From positions 868,001-932,000 of the forward strand of contig NZ_CP178740.1 of NCBI RefSeq assembly GCF_047324305.1: a stretch of DNA of 64,000 nucleotides. The letters run 5' to 3'. The notes below the pieces were generated by a model. It was not told the DNA's origin, searched no databases, and saw nothing but the letters and a program-made list of their open reading frames with translations. Below are positions 53,101 to 60,833 of the stretch, in pieces. Positions within the stretch are counted from its first letter, which is position 1. Each line of letters opens with the position of its first letter. Made by a program: the position numbers and the translations under genes. The DNA comes from Acerihabitans sp047324305. Lineage in GTDB: Bacteria; Pseudomonadota; Gammaproteobacteria; Enterobacterales; Enterobacteriaceae.

Positions 53101-55856
53101 CCTTTACTGACAATGTCACCGCGGCGGTTATTTATCCCAGACCTTGACTTGATAGCCAGATCTGACTGGCTTTGCACCCTCCCCTCCGTATTATTTAAAT
53201 AATGAGCGGCGACGGCGAGTGCCCCGCCGCTTGAGATATTGCCGCCCGAGTTAAATAGCGATTGAAGAGAAATATTGCCGCCATTGATATCAAGCGCGCC
53301 CGTGGATGAGATGTACCCCTGCCGGTTGTTTAATAGATCAACCAATAGCAGGGTTAACGAACTGTCACTTTTTACCTGTCCCGCGGTATTGTCCAGCTCA
53401 CGTGCATGCACATCCATGCTCGTCGCGCCCTTCAGCATACCGCCGTTGCGGTTGTACAATCGCACGGCTTGTAGCGTCAATGCATCCTGGCTACTGATGA
53501 CACTTCGAGAGTGTTGCCCTTGTTTACTCTCTATCCGCGGTGGCTGATTGGCTTCTGGCGCGCTTGGAATATTGAGGATAGTTTCGGCATGTAGACGCTG
53601 AGCCCGCCGGCTGAGAATTTCACCATCGCGATTATCCAAAACGCGGGTAAACTGCATGACCAACATGCCTGATGACTGAATACTTCCTAAAGAATTGATT
53701 AAACCAAGCGCGCGCACATTACCGTTGCCATCGCTCACGACATTACCGTCCTGATTTTCCCATGTCCCTGCGAGGTCTATTTCAAGCTCCCGATGGCTAT
53801 GCACCATGCCGCGCTCGCGGTTGGTTAAATGTCCCCCTTGCAGTGATAATGCGCCTTCACTTGATATCTTGCCTGCGTCATTATCAAACAAGCTCTTCAT
53901 ACCGCCTTGCCAGATCAAATCTTGTTTTGCCTCTAACACGCCGGCTTGATTAGAGACATTCCCTTTACTTTTCAACGTCAGGTTTGCGCCTGATAACATC
54001 TTGCCGTGGCGGTTATTTATCCTCTCTCCAGCGGTAATGGCCAGATTGGATAAGCTTTGCAGCGTGCCCGCTTGGTTATTCAACGTAACAGTATTCAGTT
54101 CCAAGCTGCCCGTACTGCTCAAAACCCCCATTTGGTTTGAATGCAGATGGTTCACATGCCAGCGTTGCGCTGTATCGCTCAGTACTACAAAACGTCCGCG
54201 CAGGTTATTCAGGTCGGCGGCATGCAATCCGATCTGCCGTGCTTCAATAACCCCATCAGTGTTATCCAGTCCACCCGAAAGGGTCATATAGCTTTTACCC
54301 TGGCCTTCCTGCAACCAAACGCCCTCCTGGTTTAACAGACCATCGGCGAAAATCTGCCAACGTCCAGCCCGGATGCGGGCGTGTCGGGTATCAATGTCGC
54401 CGGCGCTCTCCACTATTAACTCCCCACTTTCCACATGCGCCTGTTTTAGGACAACGCCTTCCGTTGCTGTTAATTTGGCCCAGTCGGCCTTCAAACGGCT
54501 TTGTTTTAAATTCACTCGAGGGCTTGTGATATCGACTCTATTCAGGCTCATTAAACTACCGCTGGCGTTTACCACCGACTGACTTCTAAGTGTTAAATCC
54601 GCCATGCGATGCAGTGTGCCGCTCGCATCACTGCCCGCTAACAGTCGCCCGCTGCTCTGAATGGCTTTTTCAGCGCATAATGAGACATCGCCCGCCGCCG
54701 CCAGCGTGCCGGATTGCTTAATCTTCCCCTGCCGGCTTACCAGGATAAGCTCTCCGCCACTGTAGAGTTTGCCGGAATGTTCAACACTACCCCTGGCTGT
54801 CAGGGTAATATCCCCTGTGGCTACTGTGGTAGGTTCCGTTAATCCAGACTGCAAGAACAATTTGCCCTCGCTGCTCACCGTTAGCGTCTTCTCAGCCACC
54901 AAGTGCCCGCCCTGGTTACGTACGCCTACCCCGGATTCTGTGCCGATCATCCTGATATGGCCACTATACATCCCTCCCATTCGCCCCATATCGATAGCAA
55001 ACTCAGCAGGCTTATCCTTTCCACCAGGCAATGTGCCTATTATTCTGCCCTTTGCATTGATTTGGTTGCGCCCGGCGGCGATTGAAATGCTTTTTTTGGC
55101 CCAGATTCCTGCGTTTACCTGCACCGCTTGCGCCATGATATCGACATATTGGGTATCGTGGCGCGCGTTCCTGTTGAGACCACTGCCTTCAATCCGGATT
55201 AGCCCACGTTCCACATGATAGCCAGCAACAGTACCATCCGCATTAAGCTGTGGTTTACCGGTGGTGAGCGTCATACGCCCGGCATTTATGGTTCCGCAGC
55301 CGTCGCATAGTATGCCGGATGGGTTGGCGACGATGACTTGCGCCTGACCGCCTGCCACTTCGAGATAACCCCGCAATTGGCTGGGATCGCTGCTGTTCAC
55401 TTGATTAATAATGACACTTGCGGGTGCGACATTGGGATCGAATCTGCTATTTCCCGGAATATCACCTGCTAATTGGGTCGATGTCATCACTGCAGAGTTA
55501 TTGAGGATGGCTCCTTCTTGGCCGACATCGAACTGCTGAAAATGATTGTGTGAAACTCCCGCCTGGTTGGGAGCATTGATATTGACTTGTGGTAACCCAT
55601 TATGCGTTATTACCACCTCTGGGCGCTGTTCGGGTGCAAAGTGGCCATCGGCGATAATTCCGCCGGCAGACACGTAGCAGGGAAACAATGCCAGACCGAT
55701 ACGCCACACGACACAACGCAGCGTTATCCATATGCGCTGCATGCCAGTACCGCGGCGTTGCCCTGGCCTAGCGCCGCAGCTGCGGGCCAGCTCCGAGACT
55801 ACCCTTAACTCACCCCGTGATCGGCTGAAAATAATGCAATAGCACTGTTTATTCAT
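44100..55856 (-). CDS. cdiA: CdiA, giant two-partner-secretion contact-dependent inhibition toxin
   Basis: The 3918-aa protein is an intact single frame. Layout: an extended signal peptide (about 1-64; MNKQCYCIIFSRSRGELRVV) and a TPS secretion domain (about 65-300, with NHFQQFD and NPSGI motifs). FHA-1 filament repeats (about 350-1730) follow, including a 188-aa tandem duplication at about 1167-1542. A Tyr/Trp-rich non-repetitive receptor-binding region (about 1735-2040) comes next, then FHA-2 repeats (about 2200-3280), a pretoxin region, and the VENN border at 3640-3643. A 279-aa Gly/Ala-rich toxin tail ends the protein. CdiA is normally exported by CdiB and delivers its tail into touching bacteria. 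Here cdiB is broken. Confidence 0.95.
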   Translation of the reverse strand: MNKQCYCIIFSRSRGELRVVSELARSCGARPGQRRGTGMQRIWITLRCVVWRIGLALFPCYVSAGGIIADGHFAPEQRPEVVITHNGLPQVNINAPNQAGVSHNHFQQFDVGQEGAILNNSAVMTSTQLAGDIPGNSRFDPNVAPASVIINQVNSSDPSQLRGYLEVAGGQAQVIVANPSGILCDGCGTINAGRMTLTTGKPQLNADGTVAGYHVERGLIRIEGSGLNRNARHDTQYVDIMAQAVQVNAGIWAKKSISIAAGRNQINAKGRIIGTLPGGKDKPAEFAIDMGRMGGMYSGHIRMIGTESGVGVRNQGGHLVAEKTLTVSSEGKLFLQSGLTEPTTVATGDITLTARGSVEHSGKLYSGGELILVSRQGKIKQSGTLAAAGDVSLCAEKAIQSSGRLLAGSDASGTLHRMADLTLRSQSVVNASGSLMSLNRVDITSPRVNLKQSRLKADWAKLTATEGVVLKQAHVESGELIVESAGDIDTRHARIRAGRWQIFADGLLNQEGVWLQEGQGKSYMTLSGGLDNTDGVIEARQIGLHAADLNNLRGRFVVLSDTAQRWHVNHLHSNQMGVLSSTGSLELNTVTLNNQAGTLQSLSNLAITAGERINNRHGKMLSGANLTLKSKGNVSNQAGVLEAKQDLIWQGGMKSLFDNDAGKISSEGALSLQGGHLTNRERGMVHSHRELEIDLAGTWENQDGNVVSDGNGNVRALGLINSLGSIQSSGMLVMQFTRVLDNRDGEILSRRAQRLHAETILNIPSAPEANQPPRIESKQGQHSRSVISSQDALTLQAVRLYNRNGGMLKGATSMDVHARELDNTAGQVKSDSSLTLLLVDLLNNRQGYISSTGALDINGGNISLQSLFNSGGNISSGGALAVAAHYLNNTEGRVQSQSDLAIKSRSGINNRRGDIVSKGSINIKSRDILNTQGKLCANRPLRISAGLLQNDQGVINSQDTVGVHTKHLINRDGGIVFSKLFTVVNARELDNTAGRIESAGSSILTLLEKLDNRHGHLVTHGSLTIERVDASGLSLFNQNGNIQSGKALAVTTQSLNNQEGTVQSQLNLEISSQYEINNRQGEMKSGARLGLESKRNIYNQGGVLTAQQDLILLPGERSLMNNDAGKVLCEGTLSLFTDQLLNRDHGLMQGARTLEIGLTGKLDNQGGNLSGGGNSTIYTSNLANSHGKIWAFNNLTMRFGDTLDNRNGNIASQGAMKLKSREFINTQGKLCTNQALRILTDLLQNNQGVITSQDILDVHTRQLTNRDGGIVFGKSRTSTNARELDNTAGRLESAGALTLILQDKLDNRHGHILSHGPLTVQSDDASNLALFNQSGNIKSGGTLAIDAGLLDNQGGNLSGGGNSTIYTSNLANSHGRIRAFDNLSMRFGDTLDNRNGNIASQGAVKLKSREFINTQGKLCTNQALRILADLLQNNQGVITSQDKLDVHTRQLTNRDGGIVFGKSRTCTHARELDNTAGRLESAGALTLILQDKLDNRHGHILSHGPLTIQSDDASNLALFNQSGNIQSGGTLAIDTGLLDNQGGTLLSQRPLTLNMRQDFIQRNGDTLSSNSAVNLTVSGLLNNVADWLLPGDLTLNSAHFNNLARLVANKLQVSTGVMSNQGRIEAITLNLNLDTLNNNASLTSKSLTVRSKLIENKGSGGCIAATEHLNLQTRERLSNMGGALIHSGGAMYLTSGNVIENRASHIEAGGDITIEAKRLDNLREGLDIARNAEQNDYNWHRYNLYWRSYGSKENTDVNTVAPTTQRLTFRDEHAAGIHPYGTLLNIDTAAQRVEVRVQNHRGELVNLWTHYLTLDPNADGSHNMTFYEMRGPRQIGFSGSRILKLPETSTPTRYHNMFWREHDRGQVELWSPERHIAIADIPFVTDYSNLRERTVNGTVTRDKLVSAGNGASILSGGNMDLRVAGQLMNDASIISARGHLTSGGANITNRAYSINERRREYIVDHYDRDAKHWYPTFNRDETTALSTVDGIINGGGNVTLKGARLENIMVNPAQINALVTGPNTEGFDSAQWVTHPSAVDGAPRAWQSAIVLLPAIDSAFDSNELALITKEHVSGVTTDSYLTPPMALTPTLHAALHNQILSLKSNTGDVAGCTQAVCALISPRNQAGLTGHGALIAGGNLRLSMKTINNIGNLYADRALNIDSRLFNNTGGGIHADSIRLHADSVALNTNLRDALRQASMNARNISISGGDISLQGARLSAEENISLSADNSLSITMARSRTDTDLSMISGSLGNRGGGEGRSIIADPLNKSISAAMTVSGPRMARVHGEWQQALGSHLSAGNNLILQSLHDTTLQGSQASAGGKLYARAGGNIALLADTTTNNTHLQAGGRTSAVRNSRRADALHISTLKGNHGVMILSGKNFVAQGATVDSISGGIALSAQQAIIKEARQQLSESDSERRQEGSGRSQRQIDMESDISLGSVFNDRQGTLIVAGQGDITLQGSEMQSETGAIEMQAAGNISVIASRDKRHFKQQGSSSSKGYVSSKRSVYQIEKRSSTSKGSLLSGQKVVLHSAQNINVLGSNAVASEAISLLAGNDIMVDATENRYQASAASQSQKSGFCSTGGIGFSNDNLRTKTADTLDAISHTGSTVGASQGDVTLYAGNTLRVQGSDVLAGNAINLAGKDVDILPVANQSTQTHKFELKRSGLSASPFGMIGSMVKSAVSGSVIAVKESHRGPTTRRDIKASLSKQMTAQRGMLQPSDVNEIDVGGVSLSYGKQSRKSEQFISQSKNRGSQLTAGANLNIHATGGDITVRASQLQAGAHVTSGYGHSALTGYEVQSETGILAIKAAGDIVVYGSQDKLYAKQDGNSNCKRLISGSQSAYQGDERSSVSRGSLLSGQKIILLSGGDIKIAGSNAVADQNMILMAKKNIMVEAAQNHFQAGAESQSKTSGLSDNGVIGYRFGNRITNNANSALNISHTGSILGATHGSVTMDAGDAILVRGSELLAGKNINLTGNSIAIMSAENQSTQTQKFQQKWSGLTLALSGAVGSAVNSAATNTAEASKENDNRLAALQGIKAALSSVQAAQSGALAATNANDKNAIGVSLSYGSQSSKSEKTVSWTQSQGSQLIAARDLSIRSTGSDITVRGGRFQAGKDIFIDAARDINLQSAKNTLRVEGKNESKGGSVGIGIGVGQGGWGINVSASINKGSGNEEGYKITHSVMTATSGNLLNISSLRDTTLAGAQLSGETVTMNVGRNLALNSVQDQESYDCKQQSSSAGGSFSFGSMSGSANINLSRDKIHSSYRSVQEQTGIFAGKGGFDITVGEHTQLTGAVIGSTAEAGNNSLTTGTLGFSNIENQADFQVTHQSANFGNGGNIGGQFAGNMANAMPMGNNSNDNSRSITQSAVSEGAITLRNPEGRQDVADLSRDVANAHQTLSPIFDKEKEQRRLREARLIGEIGSQAADVARTQGQIMATQAANEKLQNMNPEDRIAAEAQWRKDYQGEAPSDEDIRQRIYQTAYNEALTESGFGTGGYCQRAIQAATAAVQGLAGGAMAEALVGAGAPYVAQGIHHMTTDAGTAEVNTTANLMAHAALGALVAQVNGNSALAGASGGVIGEYIAQHLYPDIEREDLSEEEKQTISVLSTLAAGLAGGLAGDSSANAVAGAQAGKNAVENNFLSTPSATKRDELAEKIIEGDKTLQTAKEYLALENADKRSDALVSQFKKDPAAMTADERNELKSYIRLYAADMQTQHGDAVTRELVTGLLTGQDYLKSAPNSEAQQKAHTIMNTWGYHTSNASMGDPALMFGLGPLGQSIKTGMVTNAAIGVGVNTGVQLSGDDPFSYVDVVMAGVTAAATTGKAILPSVGINIGGAAIGSAAKGEDPTNAMIGAGLGTVLGNKADKFITTGLSTAVKEGTAGLIGNVGGATTNEIISSSVKDDLDKVGLKNDNK
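44291..44939 (-). repeat. Direct repeat, copy 1 (CdiA toxin tail)
   Basis: This copy lies in the cdiA 3' end and matches 43192-43840. Similarity extends from the VENN border to shortly before the C-terminal ~50 residues. Confidence 0.85.
51231..51794 (-). repeat. 564-bp tandem repeat unit B in the CdiA filament
   Basis: The unit repeats with the copy at 51795-52358 in tandem, with a period of exactly 564 bp (188 codons). The units differ at only a few positions by eye. The tandem lies in the FHA-1 region; the frame is preserved. Confidence 0.85.
51795..52358 (-). repeat. 564-bp tandem repeat unit A in the CdiA filament
   Basis: This copy is the partner of 51231-51794. The unit begins GCCCTGGTTATCCAGTAAAC on the plus strand, and the same start recurs at 52359 in a diverged copy. 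More diverged relatives of the unit appear up to about 53080. Confidence 0.85.
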
Positions 55857-55923
55857 AACTGACTTCCCTGTTTAAAAAATATCCATTTTAAAAACACCAA
55901 CAGAGTGGTACTAACATTGACCT

Positions 55924-56938
55924 TTATAGTTCTACATTGATGCTAAAACCGCTGGTGAGGCCGGAGGTATGGAACTTATCCGGCTTAACCAGCGGGACGC
56001 CGGCAAAAAAATCAAAACTAAGACACTTCCACAATGCGCCCCGCAGACCTAAGGCGCCGCCAGCCAGTTGATGTTCTGCCAAATAGCGGGTGCCGAGACC
56101 ATCCGCACGACCATAATCCAACGCCCAATGGAGTTTTTGACCACGCGACCATGGATTTCAAGCCAACTTATTGCGCCAGGTAATGCCTTTGTCGCCGGAT
56201 ATTTTTTTTCCCCTGCAAATCCACGGATGGTGTAGCGCCAGACAATCCTGTTTCGTCAATCGCTGGTAACGTCCCGATCACCAGGTATAATCTTTGATAT
56301 CGGCATTAGCGTTGTACACATCGGTAAAATTCTCCAACGCTTGTTCGATATCGCGCAGGTTAAGGATATCTCCTGTAACTGACGGCATGGCATTCCATAA
56401 TCTGGCGCGGTAAGACACGGCCCGACAAACTGGATTTTAGCAATGCGTCCGGGCTGAAGCGTTAGCGCCAACATCCCTTGAGTAATATCTTGATTCTGCG
56501 CCATAACGCGCGTGGTCACATGCCCATGATCTATTTTGTATTTTGTATTTTGTCGATAGCCAGCCGGCTGCCCTTTGCTTCCAAGCAAGGTCCTTTCGCT
56601 TTTTTGGCAGCGTCAAGCGCCCATTGAAAATGTCTGGCGGTATCCCCTTCTAATTTGATGGTGTTGATAGTGAAACAAGGAGATTCATTAGCTGGGTAAT
56701 CAGGCAATAAAACATTTGCGCGGGTGAGCCGAATGTCTCTTTTCGGAAACAAATGCTGCTGAAAAACCCGTTCCCACTCCAAGTGCCGAGTTTGCTCCTG
56801 AGCGTCAAACGAAGCAGAAATGTCCTTTGTCGGGAATGCGTGTATACTGGCTAACGCAAGCGCTGAATGTTGAACAACCAAGAAGAAAACGCCAGATCTA
56901 AAGGCGTGGATCAGAAAGTTATATTGGATACAATTCAT
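55924..56938 (-). pseudogene. cdiB: Broken cdiB (outer-membrane transporter of CdiA)
   Basis: The gene keeps its 5' end, a signal peptide (MNCIQYNFLIHAFRSGVFFL), part of the POTRA domains (FTINTIKLEGDTARHF, with a split), and a frame change near 56530-56590. It then keeps only the last strands of the barrel in a fragment ending at 55924 (YLAEHQLAGGALGLRG, GLTSGFSINVEL). A complete CdiB is about 550-590 aa (1.7 kb); here only about 1.0 kb remains, with most of the barrel lost. Its product cannot export CdiA. It lies immediately upstream of cdiA in the usual order. Confidence 0.85.
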
Positions 56939-57592
56939 CCCTGTATACCTCAATCAATTCCAATAAGCATAAGACACGCCTTCCGGTGCGGGTTATTAGG
57001 TAGAAAATTTACGATTCCCTTTTAATGGCTTTTTTAAGGGTGTGTTTTCCTACGCCGCGTGATTACGGTTTAATCCCCAGTTTATCAACTCACTATTGCA
57101 GTTTACGGGAGCAGACACCCTTGCTCGTTCCCGGCAGTTAACCTGCGAATATTGTCTGCAAGCACATCAAGGCCATCGTTGCAGGACAATGCTTAGATTA
57201 TAACGGTGAGAATAAATAGCGTTATAAATTACAATCATTTGTACTATCATGCTTATAAAAAATATACACATATCTTAAGTAAATACAGTGTGATTACAAT
57301 AACGCCAGTTTAAACAGAATGCGTTTTAGTTTAGAAAAGGGATAATAATACATTATTATGCTGCTGCATTTAAAAATAGCGATTATGATAATGTTAGTAT
57401 TGTTTAACCATGCGACTGGAGAATAGGCAGCATGTGTTCGCAAACTACGCCTTTAGGTTATTCATCAATGCTTTTCATGGGCGCGTGCAAGCGAACATTT
57501 CATCAATTCGGACGTTTCAGTCTATGCGACCAAGACGATTTATCATATTCCTCTATAGACTTCGACCGTGTCGTGCCGGAATTTAAGACCCA
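56939..57592. other. AT-rich region upstream of the cdiB remnant
   Basis: This 650-bp stretch of low GC content carries runs such as TAAAAATAGCGATTATGATA. No gene is convincing; the plus-strand frame at 57432-57656 (74 codons) is rejected. It should hold the original cdiBA promoter. No operator could be identified by eye. Confidence 0.45.
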
Positions 57593-57655
57593 TCCTTCAC
57601 GCTGGAACAACCATATCCATTTGAACAGGTGCTTGTCATTCCCGTTATGGCGGTG
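57593..57655 (-). pseudogene. Small IS66 tnpA remnant
   Basis: Inside a short open frame (57503-57775) the stretch VAHRHNGNDKHLFKWIWLF, followed by QREG, matches the end of the helix-turn-helix of IS66/IS3-type OrfA proteins (pattern VA..H..N...LFKW). Flanking residues do not match. It is a degenerate fragment and marks past IS activity near the tRNA. Confidence 0.4.
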
Positions 57656-57822
57656 AGCGACGCTGATGCGTCGTGCTGTCGGGCAAGCTAAACCAGCGTT
57701 AGCTATAGCCCTGATCGTTTCATCATTCGCGTGTGGCCCGGTTCGCCGTTTTTGACAATCTATACAAGGGTGCAAACAAAGCCTGGAGAGTAAGAGGAGA
57801 AGCGAGATGCAGATATATTTTT

Positions 57823-57896
57823 TGGAGCGGGTGAAGGGAATCGAACCCTCGTATGCAGCTTGGGAAGCTGCCGTTCTACCATTGAACTACACCCGC
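57823..57896 (-). tRNA. tRNA-Gly (anticodon CCC)
   Basis: Read on the minus strand the gene starts GCGGGTGTAGTTCAATGGTA and ends GGGTTCGATTCCCTTCACCC then GCTCCA, with the 3' CCA encoded. The anticodon loop is CTTCCCAAG, giving anticodon CCC for glycine. All arms pair. Its 3' end points towards the CDI island. Confidence 0.97.
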
Positions 57897-58004
57897 ACGG
57901 CCGCGCTCGGGGAAAGCGCGAGAGGCATTATAACCTTATGCCGGTGCCTGGCAAGCGGTGCGGCGATTAACTGCGTGAGTTTTAAGCGGTTATCCCCTAA
58001 TAAA

Positions 58005-58054
58005 AAACGGCGCCCCGGAATATTGGCGCGCAACCAACATTCAAGGCGCCGTTT
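58005..58054 (-). terminator. Terminator downstream of lysS
   Basis: AAACGGCGCC pairs perfectly with GGCGCCGTTT (10 bp) across a 30-nt loop that can itself fold. On the minus strand the stem is followed by TTTA in a run of six T. It lies about 65 bp after the lysS stop and would end the prfB-lysS transcript. Confidence 0.75.
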
Positions 58055-58119
58055 AGCTGCTGCCTGCGGGGCGTTAAGCCCGCCGGCCCAGGTCATTGAC
58101 CGGCTGGGGTACCGGCTCG

Positions 58120-59640
58120 TTATTTCTGCGGGCGCAGCGCCGGGAACAGGATCACGTCGCGGATGGTGTGGCTGTTGGTAAACAGCATCATCATGCGGTC
58201 GATACCCACGCCCAGTCCCGCCGTCGGCGGCATGCCGTGTTCGAGGGCGATAACGTAGTCCTCGTCGTAGAACATGGCTTCGTCGTCGCCGGCATCCTTG
58301 GCGCTGGCCTGTTCGGCAAAACGCGCCGCCTGGTCTTCGGCGTCGTTCAGCTCCGAGAAGCCGTTGCCGATTTCGCGGCCGCCGATAAAGAACTCAAACC
58401 GGTCGGTGAAGAACGGGTTTTCATCGTTACGGCGCGCCAGCGGCGAGACCTCGGCCGGGTATTCGGTGATAAAGGTCGGCTGAATCAGGTGGCTTTCGGC
58501 GGTTTCTTCAAAAATCTCGGTCTGGATACGGCCCAGGCCCCAGCTTTTTTCGATCTTGATGCCGAGCGACGCGGCGATGGCGCTGGCCTGTTCCAAATCG
58601 TCCAGATGGGCGGCAACGGTTTCCGGGCGGTAATGGCAGATGGCTTCGCGCATGGTCATCTGGGTAAAGGGTTTGCCGAAATCAAAGGTCTGGTCGCCAT
58701 ACTGTATGACGCTTGTGCCCAATACCCGCTCGGTCAGGGTGCGGAACAGCTCTTCCACCAGCACGATGAGATCGCGATAATCCGCATAGGCCATATAGAG
58801 TTCCATCATGGTGAACTCGGGATTATGGCGCGGCGAAATGCCCTCGTTGCGGAAGTTGCGGTTGATCTCGAACACCCGTTCAAACCCGCCGACCACCAGG
58901 CGCTTGAGGTACAGTTCAGGCGCGATGCGCAGGAACATATCTATATCCAGCGCATTATGGTGGGTAACAAACGGCCGGGCGGCGGCGCCGCCGGGGATGC
59001 TTTGCATCATCGGCGTTTCCACTTCCATAAAGCCTTTATCCACCATAAAGCGGCGGATTTCCGCCATGATCTGCGAGCGCACTTTAAAGGTATGGCGGGA
59101 TTCGTCGTTGGCGATCAGGTCCAGGTAGCGCTGGCGATAGCGGCTTTCCTGATCCACCAGTCCGTGGAATTTATCCGGCAGCGGGCGCAGGGCCTTGGTC
59201 AGCAGGCGCAGTTCGGTGCAGTGGATCGACAGTTCGCCGGTCTTGGTCTTGAAGACTTTGCCGCGCGCGCCGAGAATATCGCCCAGGTCCCATTTTTTGA
59301 ACTGGTCGTTATACAGGCCTTCGGGGAGTTCGTCGCGGGCGACGTACAGCTGGATGGTGCCGCCGACGTCCTGCAGGGTCACAAAAGACGCCTTGCCCAT
59401 GATACGGCGGGTCATCATGCGCCCGGCGATGCTGACCTCGAGGCCCAGTTCCTGTAGTTGTTCGTTGCTGTGATCGTCATAGGCGGCATGCAGCGTATCG
59501 GACGTGGCGTCGCGGCGAAAATCGTTGGGAAAAGCATTGCCCTGCGCCCGCAGCAGCGCCAGTTTTTCACGGCGCGCCGCGAGTTCGTTATTGACATCCG
59601 TCGCCTGCGGGGCACCGCCCTGTGATTGTGATTCAGACAT
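58120..59640 (-). CDS. lysS: Lysyl-tRNA synthetase (class II)
   Basis: The 506-aa enzyme charges tRNA-Lys. The N-terminal OB-fold anticodon-binding domain (about 60-170) precedes the catalytic core with motif 2 (FRNEGISPRHNPEFTMMELY) and motif 3 near the end (GLGVGIDRMMMLF). The length matches E. coli LysS. It lies 9 bp downstream of prfB in the classical prfB-lysS operon. Confidence 0.97.
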   Translation of the reverse strand: MSESQSQGGAPQATDVNNELAARREKLALLRAQGNAFPNDFRRDATSDTLHAAYDDHSNEQLQELGLEVSIAGRMMTRRIMGKASFVTLQDVGGTIQLYVARDELPEGLYNDQFKKWDLGDILGARGKVFKTKTGELSIHCTELRLLTKALRPLPDKFHGLVDQESRYRQRYLDLIANDESRHTFKVRSQIMAEIRRFMVDKGFMEVETPMMQSIPGGAAARPFVTHHNALDIDMFLRIAPELYLKRLVVGGFERVFEINRNFRNEGISPRHNPEFTMMELYMAYADYRDLIVLVEELFRTLTERVLGTSVIQYGDQTFDFGKPFTQMTMREAICHYRPETVAAHLDDLEQASAIAASLGIKIEKSWGLGRIQTEIFEETAESHLIQPTFITEYPAEVSPLARRNDENPFFTDRFEFFIGGREIGNGFSELNDAEDQAARFAEQASAKDAGDDEAMFYDEDYVIALEHGMPPTAGLGVGIDRMMMLFTNSHTIRDVILFPALRPQK

Positions 59641-59649
59641 CTTGGTTCC

Positions 59650-60748
59650 TCATAGCCCGGCTTTAAGGCTTGCTTCGATAAATTTATCCAGATCGCCATC
59701 CAGTACCGCCTGCGTATTGCGTGTTTCCACGCCGGTGCGCAAATCCTTGATACGGGAATCGTCCAGGACGTAAGAACGGATCTGGCTACCCCAGCCGATA
59801 TCGGACTTGGTGTCTTCCAGCGCCTGCTTTTCGGCATTTTTCTTCTGCAGTTCAAACTCGTACAGCTTGGCCTTTAACTGCTTCATCGCCTGTTCTTTAT
59901 TTTTATGCTGCGAGCGGTCGTTCTGGCACTGGGTGACGATATTGGTCGGCAAATGGGTAATACGCACCGCGGACTCGGTGCGGTTTACATGCTGGCCGCC
60001 GGCGCCGGAGGCGCGGTAGACGTCGATGCGCAGGTCCGCCGGATTGATTTCGATATCGATATCGTCATCCACTTCCGGGTAGGCAAAGGCGGAGCTGAAC
60101 GAGGTATGGCGGCGGCCGCCGGAGTCGAACGGGCTTTTGCGCACCAGGCGGTGCACGCCGGTTTCGGTGCGCAGCCAGCCGAAGGCGTATTCGCCGATGA
60201 CCTTGATGGTGACCGATTTAATGCCGGCCACTTCGCCATCGGATTGTTCGATAATTTCGGTTTTAAAGCCGCGGGCCTCGGCCCAGCGCAGGTACATGCG
60301 CAGCAGCATGCTGGCCCAGTCCTGGGCTTCGGTGCCGCCGGATCCGGCCTGGATATCCAGGTAGCAGTTGGCGCTGTCGTATTCGCCCGAGAACATGCGG
60401 CGGAACTCCAGCTGGGCCAGTTTGGCCTCCAGCTGATCGAGCTCGGCGATAGTGTCGTTAAGGGTTTCCTCGTCGTCTTCCTCCACCGCCAGTTCCAGCA
60501 GGCCGGACACGTCGTCCAGTCCGCGGGTCATCTGATCGATGGTGTCGACGATGGCTTCAAGGGAGGCGCGTTCCTTGCCTAAGGCCTGGGCGCGCTCGGG
60601 GTCGTTCCAGACATCGGGCTGTTCCAGGTCGGCGTTGACTTCTTCCAGGCGTTCGCGCTTGAGATCGTAGTCAAAGATACCCCCTGAGAACTTCCGTCCG
60701 TTCAGACAGGTCCTGGATGCGGTTTTTTACCGGATTAATTTCAAACAT
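59650..60748 (-). CDS. prfB: Peptide chain release factor 2, with programmed +1 frameshift
   Basis: RF2 recognises UAA and UGA stop codons. The gene needs a +1 frameshift. The first 25 codons (from ATG 60748) end CTT TGA, and the second frame begins at 60672, giving 365 aa in total. The peptidyl-tRNA hydrolysis motif GGQ is in SGAGGQHVNRTE and the stop-recognition motif SPF in KSPFDSGGRRH. The anticodon-like loop and domains are complete. The gene is the first part of the prfB-lysS operon. Confidence 0.97.
60671..60687 (-). promoter_or_regulatory. prfB +1 frameshift site
   Basis: AGGGGGTATCTTTGAC is conserved here. It contains the internal Shine-Dalgarno-like AGGGGG, the slippery CTT and the in-frame TGA at codon 26 (60671-60673). 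When RF2 is scarce, the ribosome pauses on UGA and slips +1, so RF2 limits its own synthesis. Confidence 0.95.
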
Positions 60749-60833
60749 GAGTTCAGTTAGCTCGTAAAGAAAAGATAGGCATATAAGCCCGGTATTCTAA
60801 CGGATCCGCACCCCGGTGTGTAGCATATTGCGC

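Noticed and set aside
57432..57656. 74-codon plus-strand frame near the tRNA
   Set aside because: It overlaps the IS66 tnpA scrap on the other strand, and its sequence has no recognisable family.
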